Of a DNA stretch of 64,000 bases, positions 27,340 through 36,532 are shown in pieces. The first letter of the stretch is position 1. The number at the start of each line of letters is the position of its first letter. Under the pieces are notes generated by a model. That model was not told where the DNA came from. It worked only from the letters and a program-made list of their open reading frames with translations, and did no database searches. Location: assembly GCF_008035925.1 (NCBI RefSeq), contig NZ_CP036264.1, positions 1,399,409 to 1,463,408 on the forward strand. The letters run 5' to 3'. This DNA comes from Stieleria maiorica (lineage in GTDB: Bacteria > Planctomycetota > Planctomycetia > Pirellulales > Pirellulaceae). Position numbers and translations under genes: made by a program.

Positions 27340-28566
27340 ATGAGTTCCAACGTTTCCTCGATCGACCCCCAATCCACTTGTGTCGGAATCCCGGTTCCGA
27401 CGGTCAACGCCCCCTTGGTTGTCGATTCGCACGTTCGTGTCGAACGCCATCAGGATGTCCCGCCCGGAAAGATCATGATCGTGGACGACGAGATCGCCAA
27501 CGTCATGATCGCCAAGAAGATTCTGTCCCAAGCCGGACACAGCGATTTTGAAACGACCACCGATTCGACTCTCGCGATGAACCTGATTCACACCCGCGAG
27601 CCCGATGTCGTGCTGTTGGACATCAACATGCCGCACGTCGACGGGATTTCGATTCTGTCGCAGATCCGCAGCGTCGATAAATTCAAGCGTCTGCCGGTAT
27701 TGATCCTGACCGCGAACACTCACAGCGAAGTCAAGCTGCGCTGTCTGGAACTCGGCGCGACGGACTTTTTGATCAAGCCGATCGACCCGATGGAACTTGC
27801 CCCACGGGTTCGCAACGCGCTGCAGAGCAAGATGTACCACGACCAGCTGTTCTATCACGCCGCGGAGCTCGAAAAGATCGTCATGCGGCGGACGAAGGAA
27901 TTGGAAAAGTCGCGACGCGAAGTGATCTATTGCCTGGCCCGAGCCGCGGAATTGCGCGACAACGACACCGGAAACCACGTGATCCGAGTGGGCCGATATG
28001 CCGGAGTGATCGCCCGCAATTTGGGGTTGCCCGAACGCTTCGTCGACGACCTGGAACTGGCCGCCCAACTGCATGACGTCGGAAAGATCGCGATCCCCGA
28101 CGCGATTCTGCTCAAGCCCGGCAAACTGGAACCGGAGGAGTACGAGATCATCAAGGGGCACGTCAAACACGGACGTCAGATCATCAAACCCTTCGCCGCC
28201 CACGACGCCGCGACGATGCGTAGCCACGTGCAGACCGGATCGGAGATTCTCGCCGACGGTACGTCGTTGATGCGGTTGGCGGCCAGCATCGCCCAGACCC
28301 ACCACGAGAAAGTGGACGGCACGGGATACCCGATCGGCCTGGCCGGCGATGACATCCCGATCGAAGGTCGGATCACCGCGGTGGCCGACGTCTTTGATGC
28401 CTTGTCCTCCGAACGCCCCTACAAGAAAGCGATGCCACGCGAAAAGTGCTTCTCGATCCTGGAGGAAGGCCGGGGAACCCACTTCGATTCCGACGTCCTG
28501 GACGCGTTTTTCGCCGGAGCCTCGGACATCGTTCGCATCCAGGTCGAATTCGCCGACTACTGCTGA
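27340..28566 (+). CDS. Response regulator with HD-GYP phosphodiesterase domain
   Basis: A 408-residue two-domain protein. Residues about 48-170 are a receiver domain: IMIVDDEIANVMI, then DVVLLDINMPHVDG with the phosphoacceptor Asp, then ILTANTHSEVK and LIKPIDPMEL with the conserved Lys. Residues about 225-405 form an HD-GYP domain: NHVIRVGRYAG, AAQLHDVGKIAIPD with the HD pair, and HHEKVDGTGYPIGLAGDDIP. HD-GYP enzymes hydrolyse cyclic di-GMP, so this is a phosphorylation-controlled c-di-GMP phosphodiesterase. ATG 27340 has GGAG upstream; a start at 27271 is possible but not conserved-looking. No cognate kinase is adjacent. Confidence 0.93.
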   Translation: MSSNVSSIDPQSTCVGIPVPTVNAPLVVDSHVRVERHQDVPPGKIMIVDDEIANVMIAKKILSQAGHSDFETTTDSTLAMNLIHTREPDVVLLDINMPHVDGISILSQIRSVDKFKRLPVLILTANTHSEVKLRCLELGATDFLIKPIDPMELAPRVRNALQSKMYHDQLFYHAAELEKIVMRRTKELEKSRREVIYCLARAAELRDNDTGNHVIRVGRYAGVIARNLGLPERFVDDLELAAQLHDVGKIAIPDAILLKPGKLEPEEYEIIKGHVKHGRQIIKPFAAHDAATMRSHVQTGSEILADGTSLMRLAASIAQTHHEKVDGTGYPIGLAGDDIPIEGRITAVADVFDALSSERPYKKAMPREKCFSILEEGRGTHFDSDVLDAFFAGASDIVRIQVEFADYC

Positions 28567-28594
28567 GTGGTCTACAGCTGAGTAGTTTTTTCGA

Positions 28595-28660
28595 GTACGA
28601 CAGCCCTTCCGGGCTGTCGTCCGTGGGACTCCGGCCGACGACCTAGAAAGGACGTCGTAC
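28595..28660. repeat. Dispersed palindromic repeat R2, full copy
   Basis: GTACGACAGCCC, a TTCC loop, and GGGCTGTCGT form a strong hairpin, and the right end GACGACCTAGAAAGGACGTC plus GTAC closes a longer palindrome. It begins 29 bp after the HD-GYP stop codon and could also act as its terminator. Confidence 0.88.
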
Positions 28661-28861
28661 AACGAATCCCCCCCTCCCCGATTCACCGGATTTGAGGTCG
28701 CTCGCCGGCGTGCGTGAGATCGGTTGCCGATTCAGTGAGATCCGTTCCCAATCCAGACGTGTCGGCAGCACACGTGGCGTGTTCCGTGTTATTCTCTTGC
28801 GCTTCGTTCCAAGCCCATGGAATCACACCAAACGAAACACGTTTAGAGAACACCAGCAACG

Positions 28862-29974
28862 ATGACAAGTGCGCAGTGTCGTTGGGGAATCCTTAGTACG
28901 GCCAATATTGCGAGAAAGAATTGGCAAGCGATCCGATTGAGTGGCAGCGGGGTCGTCCGCGGCGTCTCGAGCCGATCGCGCGAGCGGGCCGGCCAGTTCA
29001 TCGACGAGTGCCAATGGGACGCTCCCTTTGAAACCGTCCCCGAGGCCTTTGAGGGGCACGAAGCGCTGTTGGCGTGCGGCGACATCGACGCGGTCTATGT
29101 GCCGATGCCGACCGGGGTGAGAAAGGAATGGGTGATCGCCGCTGCGGAAGCCAAGAAGCACGTGTTGATCGAAAAACCGGTCGCCGTCAACGCCGCCGAT
29201 GCCCAGCAGATGCTCGACGCCTGCAACGCCAACGGCGTCCAGTTGATGGACGGAGTGATGTTCGACCATGGCAAGCGAATCGGCTCCGTCAGCGAGCAGG
29301 TCCGGTCGGCATCGCTGGGCCAGCTCCGCCGCATCCAGGCCCATTTTTCGTTCACCGGTGACTCGGAATTCCAATCCGCCAACATCCGAACCGACAGCGT
29401 GTTGGAACCCCACGGCTGCCTGGGCGATCTAGGCTGGTACTGCATCCGATTCATCCTCTGGGCCAGCGGCTTTCGCGATCCCGTCGAAGTCTCCGGCCGC
29501 ACGATCACACCGCTGCGCCGCGACGGGTCCGACGAGTGGGTGCCGGGAGAGTTTGCCGGCGAACTGGTGTTTGACGGCGGGCTGACGGCCGGATTCTTTT
29601 GTTCGTTCTGTACGGCCAATCAACAACTCGCAACCCTGTCGGGCGATTGCGGCTACCTGACGATCGACGATTTCGTGTTGCCGCTGTACGACTCCAAGAC
29701 CGAGTATCAAGTCCACCGCCACGAGTTGGAGATCGACAACTGCCGTTGGAATTTCCGCCGCCGCAGTGAGACGTTTGCCTGTGACGAATACCACAGCGGT
29801 GAATCGAACGCGCAGGAAGTGGAAATGATGCGGACGTTCAACGCGATCGTGACGGCCGGCACGCTCCAACCCGCCCTCGCCCAGCGGGCCTTGCAAACCC
29901 AACGGATTCTAGACGCTTGCCGACGAAGCGATTCGCTGGGTGGCCAGCGCGTTTCACTCAACCCCAGCTCGTAA
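28862..29974 (+). CDS. Gfo/Idh/MocA-family NAD(P)-dependent oxidoreductase
   Basis: A 370-residue sugar-type oxidoreductase. The Rossmann domain begins CRWGILSTANIARKNWQAI, and the family signature HVLIEKPVAVNAADAQQML carries the catalytic-site EKP. The C-terminal alpha/beta domain includes LEPHGCLGDLGWYCIRFILWASG. Members act on sugars, inositols or biliverdin; the nearest relatives are probably glucose-fructose oxidoreductase-like proteins, but substrate is not readable. No twin-arginine signal is seen, so it is cytoplasmic, unlike many planctomycete members. The next gene is a sodium:solute symporter 110 bp downstream, which suggests joint use of an imported compound. Confidence 0.9.
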   Translation: MTSAQCRWGILSTANIARKNWQAIRLSGSGVVRGVSSRSRERAGQFIDECQWDAPFETVPEAFEGHEALLACGDIDAVYVPMPTGVRKEWVIAAAEAKKHVLIEKPVAVNAADAQQMLDACNANGVQLMDGVMFDHGKRIGSVSEQVRSASLGQLRRIQAHFSFTGDSEFQSANIRTDSVLEPHGCLGDLGWYCIRFILWASGFRDPVEVSGRTITPLRRDGSDEWVPGEFAGELVFDGGLTAGFFCSFCTANQQLATLSGDCGYLTIDDFVLPLYDSKTEYQVHRHELEIDNCRWNFRRRSETFACDEYHSGESNAQEVEMMRTFNAIVTAGTLQPALAQRALQTQRILDACRRSDSLGGQRVSLNPSS

Positions 29975-30084
29975 ATCCCGCGATTCCCCTGCCGCGCGAC
30001 CGCTGCCTCGGGCGCAGCGGTCTCCGGCGTAACGGCTCCGGCCCACCTCCCGACTTCTCTCCTCTTCCAGTTCGGATTCCCCCC

Positions 30085-31728
30085 ATGACGATCGCAACGT
30101 TCCTGTTTTTCACCGCATTGGTCGCGTTTGCAACTTGGTGGGTCACCCGTGGCGGCGGCGCTTCGACCGACGAGAGTTATTTTCTGGCGGGGCGATCACT
30201 CACGGGCGTGTTCATCGCCGGCTCGCTGCTGCTGACCAACCTGTCGACCGAACAATTGATCGGGCTCAACGCCGCCGCCTTCACCGAAGGGCTCTCCGTG
30301 ATGGCATGGGAGGTCGTCGCGGGGATCTCGCTGGTCGCGTTGGCGCTGGTGTTCCTGCCACGCTATTTGAAATCGGGGATCGCGACGATCCCGCAGTTCT
30401 TTGAAGAGCGTTACGGCAGTGGGGTGCGCACGCTGACGACGTTTCTGTTCGTCATCGCCTACATGCTGATCTTGCTGCCCTTCGTGTTGTACCTGGGTGC
30501 CAACGGGCTGTCGGGGATGCTGGAACTGGAATCCCGTTTGGGCCTGACGCAGATCCAAACGATCTGGACGGTGATCATCTTCATCGCCGCGGTGGGCGGC
30601 GGCTACGCGATTTGGGGCGGGCTGAAAGCGGTCGCGGTTTCGGACACCTTCAATGGAGCGGGGTTGTTGATCGGCGGATTGATGATCACCTACTTCACGC
30701 TGTCCAAGATTGCCGGGGACGACGGCAGTCTGTTCTCGGCGTTTTCGCTGATCGCCGACCGCGACCCCGACGCCTTTCGATCGCTGGGAACGGCCGACGA
30801 AGACGTGTCGTGGCCGACACTGTTTACCGGCGTTCTGCTGCTGAACTTTTTTTATTGGTCGACCAACCAGCAAATCATTCAGCGGACGTTCGGGGCAAAA
30901 AACCTGGCCGAGGGGCAGAAGGGCGTGCTGTTGGCGGCGTTCTTTAAGATCATGGCCCCGCTGATCCTGGTGCTGCCGGGAATCGCGGCGGCGTACATGG
31001 TCGCGACGGACTCGGCATTCGCCGATCGCGTCCAGGCGACCACCGACGGGGCGGCCAACCGCGCTTACGGGGCCCTGGTCGTCTCGGTGTTGCCGGAATC
31101 ATTGGTCGGATTTTTTGCCGCGGTGGTTGTCGGGTCCATCCTGTCGACGTTCAACTCGGTCCTCAACAGCAGCGCGACCCTGTTTTCACTGGACATCTAC
31201 AAACGGTTCCTGCGGCCCGAGGCCACCACACGCCAGGTGGTGATCTCTGGCCAGCTGTGCAGCTTTGTCGTCGCCGTGTTCGCGGTGATCGCCGCGCCCA
31301 CGTTTTTCCATGGCCGCGAGGGAGTTTTCGGATTCTTTCAAAAACTGAACGGCATTTACTTCATCCCGATCCTGGCCATCATGCTGGTCGGTCTGCTCAA
31401 TCGCACCGTCGACGGCATGTCTGCATTGGTTACCTTGATCGTCGGATTGACAGCGATGTCGGTCGGTACGTTCCTGAGCGGCCAGAGTGAATCGGACCCC
31501 GGCTGGGTGGTCGGCACGTTCGGTTCGGGATACCACTTCATGGGCGTGGTGTTCTTCGGATTGGTCGTGTTGCAATTGACGCTCGGTGCGGTCGGGTTCC
31601 GCCGCAGCCAGCCGTACGTCCAGAAGGATGTGGGGGCGGTGGATCTGACACCCTGGAAAGCCGCCCCCTATGTCGGCGCCGGCCTGATCGGACTTGCGAT
31701 TTCACTCTACGCGGTGTTCGCGTTCTGA
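30085..31728 (+). CDS. Sodium:solute symporter (SSS family)
   Basis: A 547-residue protein with about 14 hydrophobic segments. N-terminal SYFLAGRSLTGVFIAGSLLL and TNLSTEQLIGLNAAAFTEGL contain the family hallmark region that helps bind sodium; GGLKAVAVSDTFNGAGLLIG and FYWSTNQQIIQRTFGAKN are the other SSS signatures. These carriers take up sugars, amino acids, myo-inositol or carboxylates with sodium. The sequence is most like the sugar/inositol branch. ATG 30085 is chosen because the first helix begins directly there; a longer reading from 29917 overlaps the preceding gene and is low complexity. Confidence 0.92.
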   Translation: MTIATFLFFTALVAFATWWVTRGGGASTDESYFLAGRSLTGVFIAGSLLLTNLSTEQLIGLNAAAFTEGLSVMAWEVVAGISLVALALVFLPRYLKSGIATIPQFFEERYGSGVRTLTTFLFVIAYMLILLPFVLYLGANGLSGMLELESRLGLTQIQTIWTVIIFIAAVGGGYAIWGGLKAVAVSDTFNGAGLLIGGLMITYFTLSKIAGDDGSLFSAFSLIADRDPDAFRSLGTADEDVSWPTLFTGVLLLNFFYWSTNQQIIQRTFGAKNLAEGQKGVLLAAFFKIMAPLILVLPGIAAAYMVATDSAFADRVQATTDGAANRAYGALVVSVLPESLVGFFAAVVVGSILSTFNSVLNSSATLFSLDIYKRFLRPEATTRQVVISGQLCSFVVAVFAVIAAPTFFHGREGVFGFFQKLNGIYFIPILAIMLVGLLNRTVDGMSALVTLIVGLTAMSVGTFLSGQSESDPGWVVGTFGSGYHFMGVVFFGLVVLQLTLGAVGFRRSQPYVQKDVGAVDLTPWKAAPYVGAGLIGLAISLYAVFAF

Positions 31729-32031
31729 TCGGACACCGCCTCGGACGGACCGGGGTCGCGAAGGGAAGGCAACGGCCCCGGGGGGGAGACTTTGCGGCAG
31801 CATGCTGTGCGCAAACACCACCGGGCAACATCTTTTGGCGCACATCGAATTTTTGCCTCCAGCGGATCAACCGAGTCGTATATACTGCTCGGCGTTCTGG
31901 CGATCCTTCGCCAGCGAAATCTGAGGCAGGAAAATCAGAGCCAAGAGGGCTAACGTTGGGCGAAGTCGCGTTTTCGCCCAAACGAATGAACTCGCGCCGA
32001 ACTTCCCGAGCATGTTGCCAGCGCCACAGCG
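31729..32031. other. Intergenic spacer before the kinase-ATPase gene
   Basis: About 300 bp with no gene I can support. Nothing repeat-like stands out. The promoter of the large kinase gene should lie here. Confidence 0.4.
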
Positions 32032-35000
32032 ATGGATGCACCTCCCGAGAATCCTTCTGCGAATCCGTCCGACGAAACCTTCGGTCGCCCGTCCCGCAAC
32101 GACGAAACGCGTTTGTCCAACTCGCTCGAATCGAGCATGCGTTCTCCGCTCAAACCGGGGCAGCGGTTCGGCGATTTTCGCATTCGTGGGCTGATCGGCC
32201 GCGGCAAAGCGGGGTTCGTCTATTCGGCAGATGACTTATTGGCCAAGCGACGCTGCGCGCTCAAACTGCTGTGCCGGATGTCGTCTCACGATTTGTATCG
32301 AAACAAACTGGGGTTTCGGCGGATGACCCCGTTTCGACACCCGTGCCTGTTGCGCACCGACCGGATCGAGATCATCGAGAAGTACACGGTGTTGTCGATG
32401 GAGGAGGTCGAAGGCGAGACGCTGTATTCGGCGGCGCTGCGGATGAAGGATCTGCCCCCGCAGGATGCTTATCGCCGGCTCCATTCGTTGCTGCATGACT
32501 ATGCCGTCGGACTGGCGGTCATGCACTTCGGCGGCTTGGTGCACCGCGACTTGAAGCCGACCAACCTGATGGTCCGCAACAACGGTCACGGGGTGATTGT
32601 CGACTATGGCTTGGTCGCCAACTGCGACCCGGAAACCGATCCCGACGGTCTGCGACCCTACATCGCCGGGACGCCACGGTATTTCTCTCCGGAAGCCCTG
32701 TGGGAACAAAGCTACACGCCGGCGGGCGATGTTTTCAGCCTGGGCTTGGTGATGCTGGATTGCTTGAACGAGATTTCTGGAAGCGATCAGTGGCTGCGCC
32801 AGGGGGACTTCGCCGACTGGGTGCGCGACGAAGACGAGCAGACGATCGCCGACGCCGTCTCGGGGATGAACGAGGACATCCCGCCGCTGCTGCGGATGGC
32901 CGTCGCCGGCATGTTGAGCGCCGACCGCACCAAACGCCCTTCGTCACTGGAATTGGTGGCGATGACCAAGACCGATGACAATCCGATCCGGCTGGTCACG
33001 ACCCACCACCTGTTCGGCCGCGAACGAGAACTGGAACAGTGCCAACGATGGATCCGCGAGATCTATCGCGGCCGCACCGGCCGGCTGCACATTCACGGCG
33101 AAGCGGGCGCCGGCAAGACCCGGTTGCTCGATGAGCTCGAGCGTCAATTGCGACAAAACAACTGGGGCCAGGTGTTCCGCGTCAAATGCCGGTCGCGTGA
33201 AAACCAAACGCTGCAGGTGTTGGACCAGATCGCTGACCAGATCGCCCAGCGGTACGCGCGAACGGATCGCGAATCGCTGAAACTGGATCCGGTCAGCGCG
33301 TCGATCTTGATCCACTCCTTTCCCCAGTTGCGACACGTGATCGTCGCGGACCTGGCCGAGACGTCGTTCCTGTTCTCCGCCGCGCCGGAAAGACTGGACG
33401 CGCTTTCGGCGGCATCGCGTTTGAGCCGCGAACTGCGAAAAGTGGGGCCGTTGATCATCATCATCGACGACGCCCAGTGGTCCGATCACGACAGCGACAC
33501 CGTCTGGGACGAATTGCAGAAGGACACCGACGGATCGCTGGGAATCATCACGTCGTCGCGAAATCCGGAAACCAATCAACGCCAGCCGGCCGACGAACGC
33601 GTTTACGTCGGCCCGCTGCCGGCCGAAGCGGCGCTGGCGTTTTTGCAGACGGCGGCAACACGATGGGATGCCAACATCAACCCGGCCGGTCTGCAGGAAC
33701 TGATCGACGTCGCCCGCGGCAACGCCTTTCGATTGCAAGAGTTGGCCGAAGAGTTTCGCCCCGAAGGCATGCTGCATCAGGTCGAAGAGTCCGACGATGC
33801 GACCAACTCGAACCTCGGCGACGTCGATCGACTTTGGCGAGCCAGGTTTGACCGTTTGAGCGACGATGCAAAGTCGATCCTGGCTTTCATTGTGACCGCC
33901 GCCGCTCCGGTCTCGATCAGCCAACTCGCGGAACTGTCCGGACGTGGCGACCAGGTCGACGTTTCCATCGTCGAACTGGTCAATCAACGCTTGGTCAATG
34001 ACGACGCCACCGGCACCGAATGTATCACGGTCGTTCACGACAAGATCGCCGACGGTTTGATCGAAAACCTGGACCGGGACGAACTGCACCAAGCCCATTT
34101 GGCGTGGGCGGACCTGTTATCAAAACTGAACCGGCCGCGCGACTTCGCGGCGCGAATCGCCGGCCACTTTTACGCCGCCGACCAAGACGGCGCCGCGCTG
34201 CCGTTCGCGATCATGGCCGCCGAAAACGCCGACCGCGCGTTCGCCAAATCAGAGGCCGGGGAGTGGCACGAAAAAGTGCTGCAGCAGGTCGCCGGGGATG
34301 CCCGCGAGAAACACCTGCGGGATGCCGCACGCTGTTTTCATGAAGCCGACCTGCCGGAAAAAGCCGCCCAGCACTACCTGACCCTTTCCGAGGCGTCGAC
34401 CGACCTGCACGAACGCCTGCGGTTTCAAACGCTGGCGCTCCAATTGCTCGTTCGCAGCGGGCAAATGGAGCGCGCACGCCCCCTGTTGGCCGATCTGGCG
34501 GGCCGATTTGATATCCGACTCGCCCCCAGTTCTGGGCATCGATCACTCGATGACCGAACAGAACTTTCCCGCCTGGCCGCTGACCTGCGTGAGCTGGATA
34601 ACCTGGATGAAATCGGCCTGCACTTGGATGGAACCGGCCTGCAACAACCGATTCCGCCGATCTCCGCCTCGCCGGAGGTCGCCGACGAGGCGATGCCGCG
34701 ACAAGATTCCATCGAAGCGTGCGAGTTGCACTTTTGCAACGAAATCAGCCGCTCGATGGCGATGCTCGACTTCCAGGGTACCATGCGGCTGGTGCTGCAC
34801 GGTGCCCACCGCGCGCTGGAACACGGATCGATCAACGATCGAATTCATCAGGGAGCGATGGCCCAGATCTGGTCCGTGATGCTCTGCGGTCGCAAGCTGA
34901 GCACCGCGCGGCAGAGTCGCGAAGCGCTGGACAAGATGCTCTTTCGCGTTCAAGGCCAACCGGCCGACAAGTCGACCGGGGAAATCCGCTCGGCGATCGC

Positions 35001-35904
35001 ATTCGTCGAAACACTGGCGATGCGGTGGGACGCCGTTCCCGATGCCGTTGACGCCTGCATTGTCGATTACATCGCCGACGAAAAACCGCTGCGGTTCGAA
35101 ATCGCTCGCACCCGCTGGTTGCGGCTGTGGTCCGAGTGGCACCTGGGACGCTGGGACACGATGCGGTCGATGGCCCACGAGATGGTCGATGACGCCCGAC
35201 GCCGCAATGATTCCTACCAACAATTGGTCGCGACGGTCGGTTTCAGCGGCAATGCGTTCTTGTTGTCCGACGGTGTTGATGAACTTCGACAACGATGCGA
35301 AGACAACCGTCGCATCATGACCGACACGGGGCAGATGGAACTGATCCATTTCTTCCAGTGGATGCAATCGGTCCAACAATCGATTTATCTGGCGAAGTTC
35401 CGTACGGCATCACGGCTGGTGATCGACATGCGACAGTCCATCGGAAAATCGCCGATCCGACGGATGCCGTTGGTCCGAGTCTGCGTGGACCATCTGACCG
35501 CACTGGTTTCACTACACCTCCGCGATCGACAATCCGACGACCCTTTGACGGCCCCCACCGTCGTCGCAAACTGCCTGCGGCGATTGTCCAATCTGCCGTC
35601 GGAGTATGCTCAAATGCTGGCCGCACTGCTGAGCGGCATTGAGCGACGTCTGTCCGGCGCACCTGAAGAGGCGATCGAGGCGTTTCAGCGTGCCGCGGAA
35701 TTGGCCAGCCGGCAAGGTCTGTTCCCCTATCAGCTGGCCGCCGAAGACGGACTGTTGAACTGCATCAAGGCGGAAGCCGATGCCGACGCCCTGTGCCAGC
35801 AGATGGTCAACCATCACGTCCAATGCCCCGAAAAATTGGAACGGCTCTACACCGTCGCCCCGCCGCGACCGGCACCGGATCACGTGAGATCAGCGGTGTC
35901 CTAA
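32032..35904 (+). CDS. Serine/threonine protein kinase fused to AAA-type ATPase and helical repeats
   Basis: A 1,290-residue signalling protein. Residues about 45-310 are a protein kinase: glycine loop GLIGRGKAGFVY, Lys78 in CALKLL, catalytic loop HRDLKPTN at 171-178, and DYG at 191-193 in place of DFG. Residues about 325-600 are a predicted-ATPase module with Walker A GEAGAGKT (356-363) and Walker B-like LIIIIDDAQW near 475-483. The remaining 650 residues are helical with TPR-like spacing, as in PknK/MalT-type STAND proteins. No DNA-binding domain or membrane helix is visible. The layout suggests signal-triggered oligomerisation coupled to phosphorylation; ligands are unknown. Confidence 0.9.
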   Translation: MDAPPENPSANPSDETFGRPSRNDETRLSNSLESSMRSPLKPGQRFGDFRIRGLIGRGKAGFVYSADDLLAKRRCALKLLCRMSSHDLYRNKLGFRRMTPFRHPCLLRTDRIEIIEKYTVLSMEEVEGETLYSAALRMKDLPPQDAYRRLHSLLHDYAVGLAVMHFGGLVHRDLKPTNLMVRNNGHGVIVDYGLVANCDPETDPDGLRPYIAGTPRYFSPEALWEQSYTPAGDVFSLGLVMLDCLNEISGSDQWLRQGDFADWVRDEDEQTIADAVSGMNEDIPPLLRMAVAGMLSADRTKRPSSLELVAMTKTDDNPIRLVTTHHLFGRERELEQCQRWIREIYRGRTGRLHIHGEAGAGKTRLLDELERQLRQNNWGQVFRVKCRSRENQTLQVLDQIADQIAQRYARTDRESLKLDPVSASILIHSFPQLRHVIVADLAETSFLFSAAPERLDALSAASRLSRELRKVGPLIIIIDDAQWSDHDSDTVWDELQKDTDGSLGIITSSRNPETNQRQPADERVYVGPLPAEAALAFLQTAATRWDANINPAGLQELIDVARGNAFRLQELAEEFRPEGMLHQVEESDDATNSNLGDVDRLWRARFDRLSDDAKSILAFIVTAAAPVSISQLAELSGRGDQVDVSIVELVNQRLVNDDATGTECITVVHDKIADGLIENLDRDELHQAHLAWADLLSKLNRPRDFAARIAGHFYAADQDGAALPFAIMAAENADRAFAKSEAGEWHEKVLQQVAGDAREKHLRDAARCFHEADLPEKAAQHYLTLSEASTDLHERLRFQTLALQLLVRSGQMERARPLLADLAGRFDIRLAPSSGHRSLDDRTELSRLAADLRELDNLDEIGLHLDGTGLQQPIPPISASPEVADEAMPRQDSIEACELHFCNEISRSMAMLDFQGTMRLVLHGAHRALEHGSINDRIHQGAMAQIWSVMLCGRKLSTARQSREALDKMLFRVQGQPADKSTGEIRSAIAFVETLAMRWDAVPDAVDACIVDYIADEKPLRFEIARTRWLRLWSEWHLGRWDTMRSMAHEMVDDARRRNDSYQQLVATVGFSGNAFLLSDGVDELRQRCEDNRRIMTDTGQMELIHFFQWMQSVQQSIYLAKFRTASRLVIDMRQSIGKSPIRRMPLVRVCVDHLTALVSLHLRDRQSDDPLTAPTVVANCLRRLSNLPSEYAQMLAALLSGIERRLSGAPEEAIEAFQRAAELASRQGLFPYQLAAEDGLLNCIKAEADADALCQQMVNHHVQCPEKLERLYTVAPPRPAPDHVRSAVS

Positions 35905-35960
35905 CCCACCCTGCAGAATGGAAACGCTGCGGGACCTGAATCGCCAACACTCATTGAGAC

Positions 35961-36010
35961 ACATGGGACAAATAGGACGTATGTGTCCCATAAGTCCTAT
36001 TCGTCCTATG
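35961..36010. repeat. Inverted repeat after the kinase-ATPase gene
   Basis: GGGACA pairs with TGTCCC, and ATAGGAC with GTCCTAT, in overlapping fashion, giving alternative hairpins 57 bp after the stop codon. It may serve as a terminator; it also resembles dispersed repeats built on the word ATAGGAC. Confidence 0.55.
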
Positions 36011-36532
36011 AATATTCACGCCACAAGGGGATAATTCGCGACATTCGGACGATCTCCGCCGAATCCGTGTTGGCGGTTTCCTACGGCGCATGTACGCTTG
36101 CGTCATCAGTGAGACGAACAAGGCGCTCGCTGGATGAATGAAACCGGCCGGATCAAAACGAGAAACGTCACCGACGTTTGCTGGCCGACGCGAGCCGATA
36201 CGTTGAGCTGGATGCTCGGCGGCCCGCGGATGCGATCTTCCACCCTCGCGAAGACGCCCCCCCTCCTTGCTGCCTTCATTCGGCCACGGTGGCCGCTCTT
36301 TGAATGCTGATTGCATCGACCGATGCAACCCTCCCTGGGACTTTCTTGTTTGCCCGGGAGCGAATCGAGCATTGCTGTGAATGCCCAGGGTACGTCTTGA
36401 AAGGACCATCCCAGCGGCCGGCCATGCTTCGAAGCACCGAGCCGGTCTATCGAGATTCGGCCGATCCACACACATCGGGATCGCGCGGCAAAACGGTTGC
36501 CGCAGCTCCCCACACGACTGAAGAGACGAACG
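36011..36532. other. Intergenic region upstream of the DEAD-box helicase gene
   Basis: About 520 bp with no gene I can support. A hairpin CTCCCTGGG/GCCCGGGAG around 36332-36360 may belong to a long leader. Cold-regulated helicase genes often have long leaders, but nothing here proves one. Confidence 0.4.

Noticed and set aside
27322-28686. A 454-codon minus-strand frame opposite the HD-GYP response regulator.
   Set aside because: Antisense shadow of a gene with complete domain motifs; the protein has no domain, and composition follows the complementary strand.
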